Source: Lepisosteus oculatus
Taxonomy: Eukaryota; Chordata; Actinopteri; Semionotiformes; Lepisosteidae
Direction of reading: 5' to 3'
NCBI RefSeq assembly: GCF_040954835.1
Contig: NC_090709.1
Coordinates: 39,842,475-39,906,474 of the forward strand
DNA length: 64,000 bases
Shown here: piece after piece, positions 16,001-27,004 of the stretch
Layout of the letters: each line of letters opens with the position of its first letter
Numbering within the stretch: position 1 is the stretch's first letter
Made by a program: the position numbers and the translations under genes
The notes under the pieces: model-generated
The model's database searches: none
What the model saw: only the letters and a program-made list of their open reading frames with translations
What the model was told of the DNA's origin: nothing

Positions 16001-18302
16001 TCAGTGCCGGCCTGCAGTACTCAGTACTAGCCTGCAGTGTTCAGGACTGTCCTGGCATGCAGTGGACAGTGCCGGCCTGCAGTGATCAGTACTAGCCTGC
16101 AGTGCTCAGGACTGGCCTGCAGTGTTCAGGACTGTCCTGGCCTGCAGTGGTCAGTGCCGGCCTGCAGTGATCAGTACTAGCCTGCAGTGGTCAGTACTGG
16201 CCTGCAGTGTTCAGGACTGTCCTGGCCTGCAGTGGTCAGGACTGTCCTAGCTTGCAGTGCTCAGGACTGGCCTGGCCTGCAGTGTTCAGTACTGGACACA
16301 GCGGAGGAGGGAGGTGTGCAGACCTTCCCCACAGCTGACCCCCACACAGCAAAGAGGAAGAGAAAGAGGAAGAGGAACAGCCACATTCCTGTAATCACGA
16401 CGCGCGCTCGCCCGCGGAGCAGACACACGGCTCTGGCCCCGCCCCTGTCCTGCCTGTCCTGCAGCGTTCAGTACTGACCTGGCCTGCAGCGCTCAGTACT
16501 GACCTGCAGCGTTCAGTACTGACCTGGTCTGTAGCATTCAGTACTGGCCTGGCCTGCTGTATTCAGTACTGGCCTGCAGCGTTCAGTACTGACCTGGCCT
16601 GCAGCGCTCAGTACTGGCCTGCAGTGTTCAGTACTGACCTGGTCTGTAGCATTCAGTACTGGCCTGGCCTGCTGTATTCAGTACTGACCTGCAGCGTTCA
16701 GTACTGACCTGGTCTGTAGCGTTCAGTACTGGCCTGCAGCATTCAGTACTGACCTGCAGTGTTCAGTACTGACCTGGTCTGTAGCGTTCAGTTCTGACCT
16801 GGCCTGCTGTATTCATTACTGACCTGGCCTGCTGTGTTCAGTACTGACCTGGCTTGCTGTATTCAGTACTGACCTGCAGCGTTCAGTACTGACCTGGTCT
16901 GTAGCGTTCAGTACTGGCCTGCAGCATTCAGTACTGGCCTGCCGTGTTCAGTACTGGCCTGCAGAATTCAGTACTGGTCAGCCGTGTTCAGTACTGGCCT
17001 GCAGCATTCAGTACTGGTCAGCTGTGTTCAGTAATGGTCTGCCGCGCTCAGGGCTGGCAGCTGTAGGTGTGAGAGAGAGTCAGCGTGTGTGTGTGTGTGT
17101 ACCATCAGCCCAACACCTCGACTGTCACGCAGTCCGGCAAGCAGGCATGTCAAGACAGCACTGGGCAAGAGCACAGTGTGAAGAGCTCGCTGGGTCTACA
17201 GAGCAGAGAGGAGGAACTACCCGCACAGAGACCCTGCGCTACACACACACACACACACGGACACACAGAGACACTGCGCTACACACACACAGACACACAG
17301 AGACACTGCGCTACACACACACAGACACACAGAGACACTGCGCTACACACACACAGAGACACAGAGCTACACTCACACACGGACACACAGAGACACTGCG
17401 CTACACACACACACAGACACACAGAGACACAGAGCTACACACACACATGGACACACAGAGACACAGAGCTACACGTGCACACGGACACACAGAGACAGAG
17501 CTACACACACACACACACGGGGACACAGAGACACAGAGCTACACGCACACACGGACACACAGAGACACTGCGCAACACACACACACGGACACACAGAGAC
17601 ACTGCGCTACACACACACACGGGGACACAGAGACACAGAGCTACACACACACACGGGGACACAGAGACACAGAGCTACACGCACACATGGACACACAGAG
17701 ACACAGAGACACAGACACACTGAGCTACACACACACAGAAACACAGACACACAAACACACAGAGCCACAGACACAGGGCTCCAGACACACAGACACAGAG
17801 AGATACAGAGCTACACGCACACACGGACACACAGAGACACAGAGCTACAGACACAGGGCTCCAGACACACAGACACAGGGCTCCAGACACACAGACACAG
17901 AGAGATACAGAGGTACAGACACAGGGCTCCAGACACACAGACACAGAGAGATACAGAGCTACAGACACAGGGCTCCAGACACACAGACACAGAGAGATAC
18001 AGACACAGGGACACAGAGATCTCCAGACACATGGACACACAGACACAGAGAGATACAGACACAGGGACACAGAGATCTCCAGACACATGGACACACAGAC
18101 ACAGAGAGATACAGAGGTACAGACACAGGGCTCCAGACACACAGACACAGAGAGATACAGACACAGGGACACAGAGATCTCCAGACACACGGACACACAG
18201 ACGCAGATCCGCCGAGCAGCAGCAGCAGGCGGGACAGGGACAGGGACAGGGCGATCAGAGGAGGGTTAGAGAGCCACACTCACCCTGTGCGTCTCTGCTC
18301 AT
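9386..18302 (-). CDS. AIF1: Allograft inflammatory factor 1 (Iba1), six coding exons
   Basis: AIF1 is a small cytosolic EF-hand protein that bundles actin and acts in macrophage and microglial membrane ruffling and phagocytosis. Coding exons on the minus strand are 18302-18284 (MSRDAQ), 13104-13043 ([20 protein letters not shown]), 12704-12638 ([19 protein letters not shown]), 11963-11922 ([14 protein letters not shown]), 10276-10114 ([20 protein letters not shown] to [11 protein letters not shown]) and 9473-9386 ([13 protein letters not shown] to SDLP and stop). The exons sum to 441 bases, giving 146 aa, and phases agree at every junction. The family norm is about 147 aa. The first EF-hand loop runs across the exon 4/5 junction ([11 protein letters not shown]); the second (ETIDYKDFL) is weaker. 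All introns are filled largely with tandem repeats. PRRC2A follows on the same strand, as in mammalian MHC class III. Confidence 0.97.
9500..10105 (-). repeat. CTGACACT-type tandem repeat in AIF1 intron 5
   Basis: Degenerate 8 to 10-bp repeats of CTCTGACACT with interspersed CTGACTGACTCT and a CA/GACA-rich end. They fill almost the whole intron between the last two AIF1 exons. Confidence 0.9.
10283..11045 (-). repeat. 62-bp minisatellite array in AIF1 intron 4
   Basis: About 12 units of the 62-bp family. On the AIF1 sense (minus) strand the last unit supplies the pyrimidine tract and acceptor CTCTCTCTCAG used by the exon that starts at 10276. The other end runs into an AAT repeat. Confidence 0.95.
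11050..11105. repeat. AAT microsatellite
   Basis: About 18 tandem AAT triplets directly adjoining the 62-bp array in AIF1 intron 4. The unique sequence from 11106 to 11900 shows no recognisable gene. Confidence 0.95.
12010..12612 (-). repeat. CTGACGCT/CTGACACT repeat in AIF1 intron 3
   Basis: Tandem 8 to 10-bp units (GACACTCTGACGCT, GACACACTGACGCT) fill most of the intron between exons 3 and 4. Longer super-repeats are visible, for example the pattern around 12080-12340. Long open frames on the minus strand are repeat artefacts. Confidence 0.92.
12716..13041 (-). repeat. About 65-bp tandem repeat plus CA tract in AIF1 intron 2
   Basis: Four degenerate units containing ACTGTCACAGCTGAGACACTG and GAGACACAGAGTCACAGAG, followed by a CA run that ends at the exon 2 donor. 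The repeats span the whole intron. Confidence 0.85.
13268..13965 (-). repeat. GGAACACAGAGCA-type array in AIF1 intron 1
   Basis: Tandem units of about 13-14 bp (GAACACAGAGCAG) with interspersed shorter GAACACA and GGAGCA variants. On the minus strand it reads as leucine/cysteine/serine-rich open frames, which I regard as repeat artefacts. Confidence 0.93.
14095..14256 (-). repeat. 26-bp minisatellite
   Basis: About six units of ACACATACAGAAACACACGC plus ACCCTG in AIF1 intron 1. Confidence 0.9.
14400..15545 (-). repeat. About 44-bp minisatellite in AIF1 intron 1
   Basis: About 25 units, each with a GT run of variable length, CTATACAGTGTGTCCA and ATAAGAGTCTGTACAGG. Early units carry CCAGTAAG and later ones CCAATAAG, a gradient that suggests local expansion of a variant. 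Confidence 0.94.
15625..17050 (-). repeat. CCTGCAGTGTTCAGTACTGG-type repeats in AIF1 intron 1
   Basis: Two related blocks (about 15625-16300 and 16455-17050) of 16 to 26-bp units built from CCTGGCCTGCAGTGTTCAG and TCAGTACTGGCCTGCAG. They are separated by about 150 bases of unique sequence. Higher-order units of about 94-95 bp are visible between 15650 and 15840. Confidence 0.9.
17228..18195 (-). repeat. ACACAGAGACAC-rich repeats in AIF1 intron 1
   Basis: CA-rich tandem repeats of changing unit (GACACACAGAGACACTGCGC, then GAGATACAGAGCTACAGACA and relatives) fill the end of AIF1 intron 1 to within about 90 bases of the exon 1 donor. The 470-aa plus-strand open frame across them (threonine/histidine/arginine-rich) is a repeat artefact. 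Confidence 0.9.
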
Positions 18303-18365
18303 GGCTGTCGGTGAGTGAGGAAGTAGTCCTCTCACGAGGAGCAGTGAGATTGAGGAAGTGTGCGA
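18303..18365 (-). promoter_or_regulatory. AIF1: Putative AIF1 proximal promoter with ETS/PU.1-like sites
   Basis: Two GAGGAAGT motifs (18317-18324 and 18352-18359) lie just upstream of the AIF1 start codon. This octamer fits the PU.1/ETS core, which would suit a macrophage-lineage gene. The transcription start is not identified, so this is an inference. Confidence 0.35.
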
Positions 18366-18467
18366 GCAGGGCGTGCGTGCACGAATGGGTCTGTTTGAGA
18401 TCATCTGTGTGTCTCAGTGTGTGTGTGTTGGAATGAATTTCAGTGTGCACCTTAATTGGTTAGAAAT

Positions 18468-19338
18468 AACAGACACACTGACTGGACACTCCAGTACATG
18501 AACACTGCACTGAGAGAGAGAGGGGTTCATACACACACACTGACTGGACACTCCAGTACATGAACACTGCACTGAGAGAGAGAGGGGTTCATACAGACAC
18601 ACTGACTGGACACTCCAGTACATGAACACTGCACTGAGAGAGAGAGGGGTTCATACAGACACACTGACTGGACACTCCAGGACATGAACACTGCACTGAG
18701 AGAGAGAGGGGTTCATACAGACACACTGACTGGACACTCCAGTACATGAACACTGCACTGAGAGAGAGAGGGGTTCATACAGACACACTGACTGGACACT
18801 CCAGTACATGAACACTGCACTGAGAGAGAGAGGGGTTCATACAGACACACTGACTGGACACTCCAGTACATGAACACTGCACTGAGAGAGAGAGGGGTTC
18901 ATACAGACACACTGACTGGACACTCCAGTACATGAACACTGCACTGAGAGAGAGAGGGGTTCATACAGACACACTGACTGGACACTCCAGTACATGAACA
19001 CTGCACTGAGAGAGAGAGGGGTTCATACACACACACTGACTGGACACTCCAGTACATGAACACTGCACTGAGAGAGAGAGGGGTTCACACACACACACTG
19101 ACTGGACACTCCAGTACATGAACACTGCACTGAGAGAGAGAGGGGTTCATACAGACACACTGACTGGACACTCCAGTACATGAACACTGCACTGAGAGAG
19201 AGAGGGGTACATACACACACTGACTGGACACTCCAGTACATGAACACTGCACTGAGAGAGAGAGGGGTTCATACAGACACACTGACTGGACACTCCAGTA
19301 CATGAACACTGCACTGAGAGAGAGAGGGGTTCATAGAC
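18468..19338 (-). repeat. 62-bp minisatellite array upstream of AIF1
   Basis: About 14 units of the 62-bp family, again with the CTCTCTCTCAG segment on the minus (AIF1 sense) strand. It starts about 165 bases upstream of the AIF1 start codon. I see no exon flush with either end. Confidence 0.95.
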
Positions 19339-19571
19339 ACACCGAGAAGAGAGAATGTCATGATCTCTATTATCACTGTGACGTCACCATCTGTGCAGTC
19401 CCGACTCCAGAATCTCTGCCTGGCATGTAAGAACAAGTCAACAAGAGCAACAACCACACAACTATCACAGCGACCGACACCGCTGCAGGACGAGCAGCCG
19501 GCTCAGATGTCGCCCCCTGGCGGCCACAAGCGCCACTGCAGGCCGAGTCAAGTGCAGCTCACGGTCAGATC

Positions 19572-19835
19572 AGATCAGATCACTTTATCAGCCCTGTACA
19601 ACGTCTTGCATGAGGAATGTGTCCTCTCACAGACCCCAGCCTGCTCTCCATGAGACACACAGACAGGGAGAGAGAAGCTGGGGGTCAGAGCGCAGGGTCG
19701 GCCATTTATACAGCGCCCCTGGAGCAGCTGGGGGTGAAGGGCCTGGCTCAGGGGCCCAACGGAGTAGGATTCCTCTGCCGGCCGCGGGATTCGAACCGGC
19801 AACCCCCCAGCCACAGGCGGCGCACACACGGGGAA
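19572..19835 (-). mobile_element. tRNA-derived SINE
   Basis: The minus strand reads a tRNA-like head with the B-box core GGTTCGAATCCC, a body with CTCCAGGGGCGCTGTATAAA, and a tail ending GTACAGGGCTGATAAAGTG followed by a GATCT-type repeat. The same element occurs on the plus strand at 27005-27272 and 33311-33580. Confidence 0.85.
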
Positions 19836-20184
19836 CAGGCCCGTCCGCGGGGGGGGCTCCCGGAGTCAACTCAGGGGAGGTCCGCCCCCCCCCTCCTGCG
19901 CGGGCGCCCCTGTCTCCGGTGTCCACGTCTGCCCCCCAGCGGGGTGGACAGACGGACACGCGGACAGACGGACTGCCCGGGGGGGGGGGAGGTTGGGATC
20001 CAGGCGGGGCGGAGGTTGGACCTGAGCGTAGAGGGACAGACGGGAGACAGAGGACGAAGGAAGGGAGGAAGGAAAGAATAAAACGACTTCATGTGGTGTC
20101 GCTGCCCCCTGGTGGACACACCGGGGAACTGCACGCCTCGTCATCGAGGTCCTGACTGATTTTGGATCTCTTGTCTGTGGAGGG
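19836..20184. other. GC-rich unique sequence, no gene recognised
   Basis: Contains a poly-G run near 19978-19989 and short open frames on both strands that resemble no family I know. Confidence 0.4.
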
Positions 20185-20525
20185 GCCAGACAGTGTGTCC
20201 AGTCCCGGTCCTAGAGGGGTCAGTGTGTCCAGTCCTGGTCCTGGAGGGGTCAGTGTGTGTGTGTCTGCAGAGTCTCCAGGGGTCTTTAAAGCAGGGCTGT
20301 CCAGTCCTGGTCCTGGAGGGGTCAGTCAGTGTGTCTGCAGCAGGACTGTCCAGTCCTGGTCCTGGAGGGGCCAGTCAGTGTGTCCAGTCCTGGTCCTGGA
20401 GGGGTCAGTCAGTGTGTCTGCAGCAGGACTGTCCAGTCCTGGTCCTGGAGGGGCCAGTCAGTGTGTCCAGTCCTGGTCCTGGAGGGGCCAGTCAGTGTGT
20501 CCAGTCCTGGTCCTGGAGTGTGTTT
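20185..20525 (+). repeat. About 34-bp minisatellite
   Basis: Tandem units of CCAGTCCTGGTCCTGGAGG followed by GGCCAGTCAGTGTGT, some extended by CTGCAGCAGGACTGT. Confidence 0.92.
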
Positions 20526-20539
20526 CTGCAGCAGTCTGT

Positions 20540-20850
20540 GTGGGTCCTGATGCCCCAGTATAGTGACGGGGGACACTGGACTGTAAACAGGCGCCGTCCT
20601 TCGGATGAGACGTCAAACCGAGGTCCTGACTCTCTGTGGTCATTGACAATCCCGGGGTGTCTCTGGAGAAGAGTAGGGGTGTCACCCCAGTGTCCTGGTC
20701 AAATACCCCCCTGGTCTTTACCCATCATGGCCCCCTAATAACCCCCCCTCTCTGAACTGGCTCCATCCCTCTGAGAGCTGCTGTGTGTGGCGCATCATGC
20801 AGGTGGGGGTACACACTGGTGGGGTGGGGGAGGGGATCCCCATTACTGTA
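20540..20850 (+). mobile_element. Fish SINE-type retroposon fragment
   Basis: Contains segments I recognise as a widespread fish interspersed repeat: GCCGTCCTTCGGATGAGACG, CGAGGTCCTGACTCTCTGTG, AGTAGGGGTGTCACCCCAGT and a GGTGGGGTACACACTGGTGG-like end. The exact family name needs a repeat-library comparison. Confidence 0.6.
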
Positions 20851-21821
20851 CAGAGCTCGGAGGGGAGGGTCCAGAGAAGAGCTGCAGACGGGTGAGGAAC
20901 GACGAGTGTGGAGCTGTCCAGAGTGCTGAACTGAGTTCCTGTGAGTCTTCCTCCTCAGTGTGGTCTGAGACCGAGGGCCAATCTGGATCAGAGACCCGGT
21001 GCAGCTCTCTCTTAAAAACGTCTGTGAGAACTCTGCCCGTTCTCAGGACATGCTTCCTGAGGTCAGGCTATCAGTGTGCCTGGGCGCTGAATTCTCACCT
21101 CAGTCTCTATTCACGGACGCACTAACGATCGTTCCCAGACCACACCGGATGCGTCTGCTTATAGACACGTGCGCACGCCGGGTGTGCTTTCAGAGCAGGG
21201 CAGCGAGACTCCTGCTACAGTATGATTTCGGGCAGGCAGAGCGAGAGAGAGAGAAACAGAGAGAGAGAGAGAGAGAGAGGGATCAAAACTGAAGTTCTGT
21301 TCTCATTCCTCCCTGACTCATAAAGAAGATCAGGACTGCAGGACCAGGACTGGACACACACACACACACACACACACTGACCCCTCCAGGACCAGCAGGG
21401 TGAGAGCGCCCCCCGCTGGCCCCACTGACACCTCTCCCAGCAGCAGTCTTAGTTTTTCCCCCAGGAGTCTCCCTTCCAGGTACTGGCCAGGCTCACACCT
21501 GCTGGGCTCCAGGGGAAGGGCGATGGAGCTGCTGGGTGACTCCATCTCTGTAACGCTGGTGTGCGTTCAGTAACCTTGTGCAGCACACGTGTTCGGTGTG
21601 ACACAACACCCACAGCGCTGCTGTTCGCCCTGCACTGTTACCCTCTGCAGTCAACCTCTCCTTTGTAACCCCTGCCTGTAGAGGCAGCTTTTAAACACAG
21701 ACCTGCGTCTACTCAACTATAATAATAACACTTTTAGAAGAAACGTACAAAAAGTGATCTTAAAAGAGAAGGGAGCAGAGTTGAGCCCCTTCACACCGAG
21801 TTTAAAAACCACTCCACAGCC
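20851..21821. other. Unique intergenic sequence, no gene recognised
   Basis: I see only a GA tract (21241-21280) and a CA tract (21355-21377). Open frames are short and without recognisable domains. Confidence 0.5.
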
Positions 21822-21945
21822 CAGCAGTGTAAGGGAAATCGCGTCACAGCTCTCAGAATAAGACACTGACTCTCACACGCCCTGAGGCGCTGTGCTTGTC
21901 CTGGAGAGATACAGAGCAGAGAGTGATCACAGGGACAGGGTGAGA
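21822..21945 (+). promoter_or_regulatory. Receptor gene 1 promoter, upstream copy (1a)
   Basis: This block recurs before every signal exon in the cluster. It has GGGAAATCGCGTCACAGCTC, an AATAAGACAC segment where most other copies have a TATA-like GTATAAGACAC, and GAGATACAGAGCAGAGAGTG just before the ATG. Conservation across eight copies suggests a core promoter and 5' UTR. Confidence 0.6.
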
Positions 21946-24900
21946 ATGAGTGTGGACACTGAGAGAGGACTGCTGCTGGTGCTGCTACTCAACACTGCTC
22001 ACCTCAGCACAGGTAAGAGCCTCCCTCCTCAACACACTGCACCTCGCAGGACAGGTACAAGACACACACTGCAGTCTGATCGTCAGTGTGATTCAGTAGA
22101 TCAGACAGAGAGGAGAGACACACTGCAGTCTGATCGTCAGTGTGATTCAGTAGATCAGAGAGAGGAGACACACTGCAGTCTGATCGTCAGTGTGGATTCA
22201 GTAGATCAGACAGAGAGGAGACACACACTGCAGTCTGATCGTCAGTGTGATTCAGTAGATCAGACAGAGAGGAGACACACACTGCAGTCTGATCGTCAGT
22301 GTGATTCAGTAGATCAGACAGAGAGGAGACACATCAGATCAGACATGCTTACAGCCCAGCAGTGTAAGGGAAATTGTGTCACAGCTCTCAGTATAAGACA
22401 CCGACTCACACACCCTGAGGCGCTGTGCTTGTCCTGGAGAGATACAGAGCAGAGAGTGATCACAGGGACAGGGTGAGAATGAGTGTGGACACTGAGAGAG
22501 GACTGCTGCTGGTGCTGCTACTCCACACTGCTCACCTCAGCACAGGTAAGAGCCTCCCTCCTGCGTGAGAACCGGCACTGAGAGAATGAGGAACCGGTGT
22601 TCAGGAGCTCGGCGCAGGAAGTGCTATTTGAAGTCCTGTCCCCAGCGTGCGCAGCGATCGATGTGAGCAGTTCAGTACCAGACTCGAGAGGTGCTGAACA
22701 TTATTATTTTACTGGCTAATTCGTCATTGCAACTGTGGAGGAAAACATGAGCTGACAATCTCTGTGGTACAGACAGTCAGAAGCTGTAGTCTGCTGGTAA
22801 AGATTGTGATGCTGTATCTCAGCTCATCAAACAGCAGGTCTTGTCATAGAACAGTGTGTTTCATGAAGCTCCCTGTTTTGGAAAGAGTTGAGGATAAAGA
22901 GAAAATCGGGCTAGTGCTTGTAAAATCCCCTCAGAGAACAGTACTTGAATGAGTATTATTTTTATAGAGCTTGGTATTCAACAGAGACCTCTACCGACCA
23001 GAATGACTCACTGTACCATTTCTCTTTTAATGGGTCTTTTCACGGACCTTTTCCCCCAGGTGACACTGTGTTTTTCTCCACTGTGGGAGGGAGTGTCACT
23101 CTGCCCTGTAGAGGAGTGAACAGGACAGACTGTTCCACAACTACATGGGTCTTCAGCTCCAGACCTCAGAGAGCAGCTGTTGAACTGGTTACTCTGGGGA
23201 GGATCAGAGACCAGAAGCCAGGGAGAGTGAGTCTGGGGTCTGACTGCTCTCTGCACGTCCACACTCTCAGCACACAGGACGCTGGACAGTATGTCTGTCA
23301 GCAGTTTGTCAATGGCCAGCAGCAAGGACAGGATTCTACTGTCTATCTGTCCCTCCTCACCAGTAAGTCTCTTTCAGTTTCATACCGCCGAATCTCAAAT
23401 ACATTTCTGATCATTCAAATAGGTTTTGTGTTTCTGAAGCAGAATTTTAATGGTTACACAGCCAACACATGAGTTAAAAACACAGTTGGATTATAATGTA
23501 ATAAAATTATTCTCTTGCACCGAAACCCCTTCTAACTTAAAATCCCCGAATTCGTGAGAGCTCTCAATGGAAACCAAAACAAACCTATAAAAGGTCACCT
23601 CTGTCTAAGATAACACAGGTATAAAAAATGAGCTTCACTTTTAGATCACATTAGCAAGATAATCTGTGAATTACTGCAGTACTCTGCACTGCTTCAGACA
23701 AGACATGGAAATCACACTGATAAAGGATCTGTAACCTGGAGTATCTGTGCAACACTGTCTTTAAACTGGTGCTCACTGACTGCACTGTTCCCTGATACTA
23801 CACTACCAGCAAACTGACTATTCTCACTCACTCTGAACATGGAAGCCTGTGCTCAGTTTGTTGGGCCCTCCAGATAGGGGGTGGTCTGTAAACTCTGCAC
23901 TAAGTGCTACTGTGTGCTGAGGTGGAGAACACTGTGCCGCAGGACAGATGTCTGCAGAAGAGGCTCTCAGTCCTTCCTGTGCTCCTCAGGGGCCAACAGC
24001 TCTGTCCTCTCTGCTCAGCCCTGAGTCAGTCCTGCTCTGTGACCTGTGATCTCGTCTCTCTGTTTCCCAGTTCAAGTCTCTCCAGGGGCAGAGCTGAGGA
24101 CCGGCAGCACTGTGACTCTGCACTGTCTCCTAAACACTTACTGGGGTCCTGCACGCTGTCTCTCATACCTACAAGCATCAATTAAAGTGATCTGGGTGAC
24201 TGAGACAGGAGCTGAGCTGCAGGGAGACAGATACCAGATCAGCTCCTCTCTCTGCAGCTCCAATCTGACTGTGAGACTGCAGCCCTCAGACCACAGCAGG
24301 CAGTGGAGATGTGATGTAACACAGGAGCGAGCAGTGAAGTTCACACACAGATACTCCACTCTGCCCACAGGTACAGATTGTATGACTCCTGGACAGAGTG
24401 CAGAAATAACAATTTAATTCTTATTAGCATACGACAAAATGTGCCAAAATTAGTTGCCAAAATTGTTGATTTCTAAATTGCAGAATACAAGAAGTATTAA
24501 AGATAACAACACCGTCAATCATTTAACAATTAACATTGTGTTCCTGTGGTATAGTAAGGGATTCACAAAGAATTCACTTACTGTACCTCTAAAACACAAT
24601 ACAGGTCTGCTGTCATTTTGCACACTGCAGACCAATCGTAGCCCTTAATCCTCTGCTGGAGAAACAGATTTCCTTCAGTCCCTGAGAGTGAGCCTGTCTC
24701 GTACCAGAGCACACTGACACGAGGACAATGATGTGGGCGTTGCCTTGAGAGGGGTGCAGGAACGGGGGCTTCATTCTCAAGTGCTGGAGGACACACAGCA
24801 GGGTTTAGACTCTAGGACAGTTTGACAAGCACACAACCATCAAGAGAAAAGAGTCTGTTCTGTGTGGTTCTCACTACACCTGTGTTTCTTAACAGGCAAA

Positions 24901-25984
24901 GCAACTAAAACGACAGAATCACATTCTACAACAACTCCAACAACAACTTGTAGAACTCCAGGAAAACCTCCATCTACAGTAGGTAATGACTCCTCATTCT
25001 TAATCCCAGACAGAGGACAGCTCTGAATGCTCTGATTCATTAGTCTTATCTGTGCTCTATTATATCATCTGTAGTCGAGCTGGCACTGAGACTGACCACT
25101 TTCCTCATTGTCCTGATCATCCCTCTGGTCATTGGAGTCACTATCTATACCAAGAGGAGGAACAGCAAACTCACAGGCAAGTAACAGAGCAGTGGAGTCA
25201 GTCTAGAGCAGGTCTGTCCACAGGCTGTAAACTCCAGTAAAGGAGCAGTGGAGTCAGTCTAGAGCAGGTCCGTCCACAGGCTGTAAACTCCAGTAACGGA
25301 GCAGTGGAGTCAGTCTAGAGCAGGTCCGTCCACAGGCTGTAAACTCCAGTAAGAGAGCAGTGGAGTCAGTCTAGAGCAGGTCTGTTCACAGGCTGTAAAC
25401 TCCAGTAACAGAGCAGTGGAGTCATTCTAGAGCAGGTCAGTCCACAGGCTGTAAACTCCAGTAACAGAGCAGTGGATTCATTCTAGAGCAGGTCCGTCCA
25501 CAGGCTGTAAACTCCAGTAACAGAGCAGTGGAGTCAGTCTAGAGCAGGTCCGTTCACAGGCTGTAAACTCCAGTAACAGAGCAGTGGAGTCATTCTAGAG
25601 CAGGTCCGTCCACAGGCTGTAAACTCCAGTAACAGAGCAGTGGAGTCAGTCTAGAGCAGGTCTGTCCACAGGCTGTAAACTCCAGTAACAGAGCAGTGGA
25701 GTCAGTCTAGAGCAGGTCTGTCCACAGGCTGTAAACTCCAGTAACGGAGCAGTGGAGTCAGTCTAGAGCAGGTCCGTCCACAGGCTGTAAACTCCAGTAA
25801 CAGAGCAAATTGTGCTTGAAATTCTCACCAGGGACTCTCAGTCTCAGTCCATCAGCTTCAGTTTGTCAGGTGATGGTGATCCTCCTGCTGACTACAGTCT
25901 GATCTGATTCTCCCTACAGAAGACTCGTCTCGTGGAACTGCAGGTCCGGTCCCGACTGTGATAAACGAAGAGAAAGGATGTTAG
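21946..25984 (+). CDS. Ig-superfamily receptor gene 1: V + C2, arginine TM, short tail
   Basis: Likely type I leukocyte surface receptor of 307 aa; I know no established name. The signal exon is at 22479-22545 (alternative copy 21946-22012, MSVDTERGLLLV). Further exons: V domain 23060-23362, C2 domain 24071-24370, stalk 24896-24982, membrane 25075-25176, tail 25920-25984. All junctions are phase 1. The V domain has SVTLPC, TTWVF and DAGQYVC, plus a second cysteine pair (DCST, SDCS) and an NRT glycosylation sequon. The C2 domain has VTLHC, IWVTETG and QWRC. The short stalk holds one cysteine (TTCRTP), a possible dimer contact. The membrane segment begins ELALRLTTFLIV with arginine near its outer edge, and the tail ends INEEKGC without tyrosine. 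This resembles receptors that signal through FcR-gamma or CD3-zeta adaptors (inference). Confidence 0.85.
22045..22335 (+). repeat. 54-bp minisatellite between duplicated signal exons of gene 1
   Basis: About five units with GATCGTCAGTGTGATTCAGT and AGATCAGACAGAGAGGAGAC. It begins soon after the donor of signal exon 1a and ends at promoter copy 1b. The same arrangement occurs at genes 3 and 5. Confidence 0.95.
22350..22478 (+). promoter_or_regulatory. Receptor gene 1 promoter, downstream copy (1b)
   Basis: Second copy of the promoter block, with the TATA-like GTATAAGACAC and GGGAAATTGTGTCACAGCTC, directly before signal exon 22479-22545. Confidence 0.6.
25181..25800 (+). repeat. 56-bp minisatellite at the donor of the gene 1 TM exon
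   Basis: About 11 units of GTAACAGAGCAGTGGAGTCA plus GTCTAGAGCAGGTCCGTCCA and CAGGCTGTAAACTCCA. The first unit begins four bases after the end of the transmembrane exon at 25176. The same array is at gene 2 (31485-32105) and, inverted, at gene 4 (44290-44685). Confidence 0.96.
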
Positions 25985-26556
25985 AGGCCCGTGTTCCCTC
26001 TGAGCTGAGCTGAATTCCTGTCAAGTGCATTTTAAATAGCAATATGTAAACTAAAATATGAAGTCAGCTCAGGCAGTGTTGTGACACCTTATTCTTCTCT
26101 TGGACACTAGGGGGCACTAGGTGACTCATCAGTCAGATACCAGTGAACAGCAGACAGTATCAGTGACCCCTCAGTGTCTTTAACTAGACTGTGTTCAGAC
26201 TCGGAGTCTCATGAAGGGATGTTGGGGTGGGAGGTCTGAGCCCTGCGTTTTCACTTGAATTCTGGGCTGGGTCTCTGTTCTTTTCACACTCTGATTAAAC
26301 CACGACCTTGACCAGGACCGTGTGTCAGCTGGTGTCACTTGGTCAGGCTGTAGCTGTGGATGTATACTGTCTGCCCCAGCCCTCATACAGCAGCAGGGCC
26401 CAAGGACACACACAGCTAGTTAACCCCGAGTCACAGTGTCTGCACACACACACACAAACAGCCTCTCTGCCCTCCTCTCCAGGGGGAGTAGATACTGCAG
26501 TGGTTTCTGCAGCTCTTAAATCAGACTTCCGGTGAGGAGTGACAGAGATCTTCAAT

Positions 26557-26562
26557 AATAAA
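26557..26562 (+). terminator. Gene 1 polyadenylation signal
   Basis: AATAAA lies about 570 bases after the gene 1 stop codon. The same context occurs after gene 2 at 32863-32868. Confidence 0.55.
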
Positions 26563-27004
26563 GACAGAGGTCAGTGTCACAGGAGACATGCTGACCCCTC
26601 ACGTGTTTAGATAGACCGGCCACAGGAAGCAGGAACTGACAGTGATCTCACAGCGGAGAGCGTTTTCAAGGGCTGGAACGTCTGAACAGACGAGGAGAGA
26701 CAGAGGTCCGATGTCTGTGTGAGGACAGGACTTGAGGGGCTCCCTGATACAGATCGGAGTCGGGGCTGTGAGCAGAGAGGAGCTCTTACACCCCCACAGC
26801 TCAGCCCTGTGAGCAGCAGCTCTGGAACTCAGGAAACAGAGTGATGTTAAAACAATAAAGGTCTGTTTGATCTCCCTCCCCTTCCTGTGGGTTCGATGTG
26901 ACCGGTGCTGTAGTGAGTGTGAACAGGTAGAGGCTGTTGTGCTGGCAGGAATACGAGCTTCCTGTCGCTGTTTCACAGTCTGTCAAGAGGAGCTCTGGGA
27001 GAGG
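26563..27004. other. Gene 1 downstream flank, no gene recognised
   Basis: Unique sequence shared with the region after gene 2 (about 32869-33310), as part of the segmental duplication. It contains a second AATAAA near 26852 but no recognisable coding frame. Confidence 0.5.

Noticed and set aside
22945-23059. Upstream extension of the V exon (frame beginning MNEYYFYRAW)
   Set aside because: This is intron sequence in frame with the V exon. A good acceptor (CCCCCAG) at 23059 and the equivalent acceptors in all five genes support the shorter exon, and the extension is absent in genes 4 and 5.
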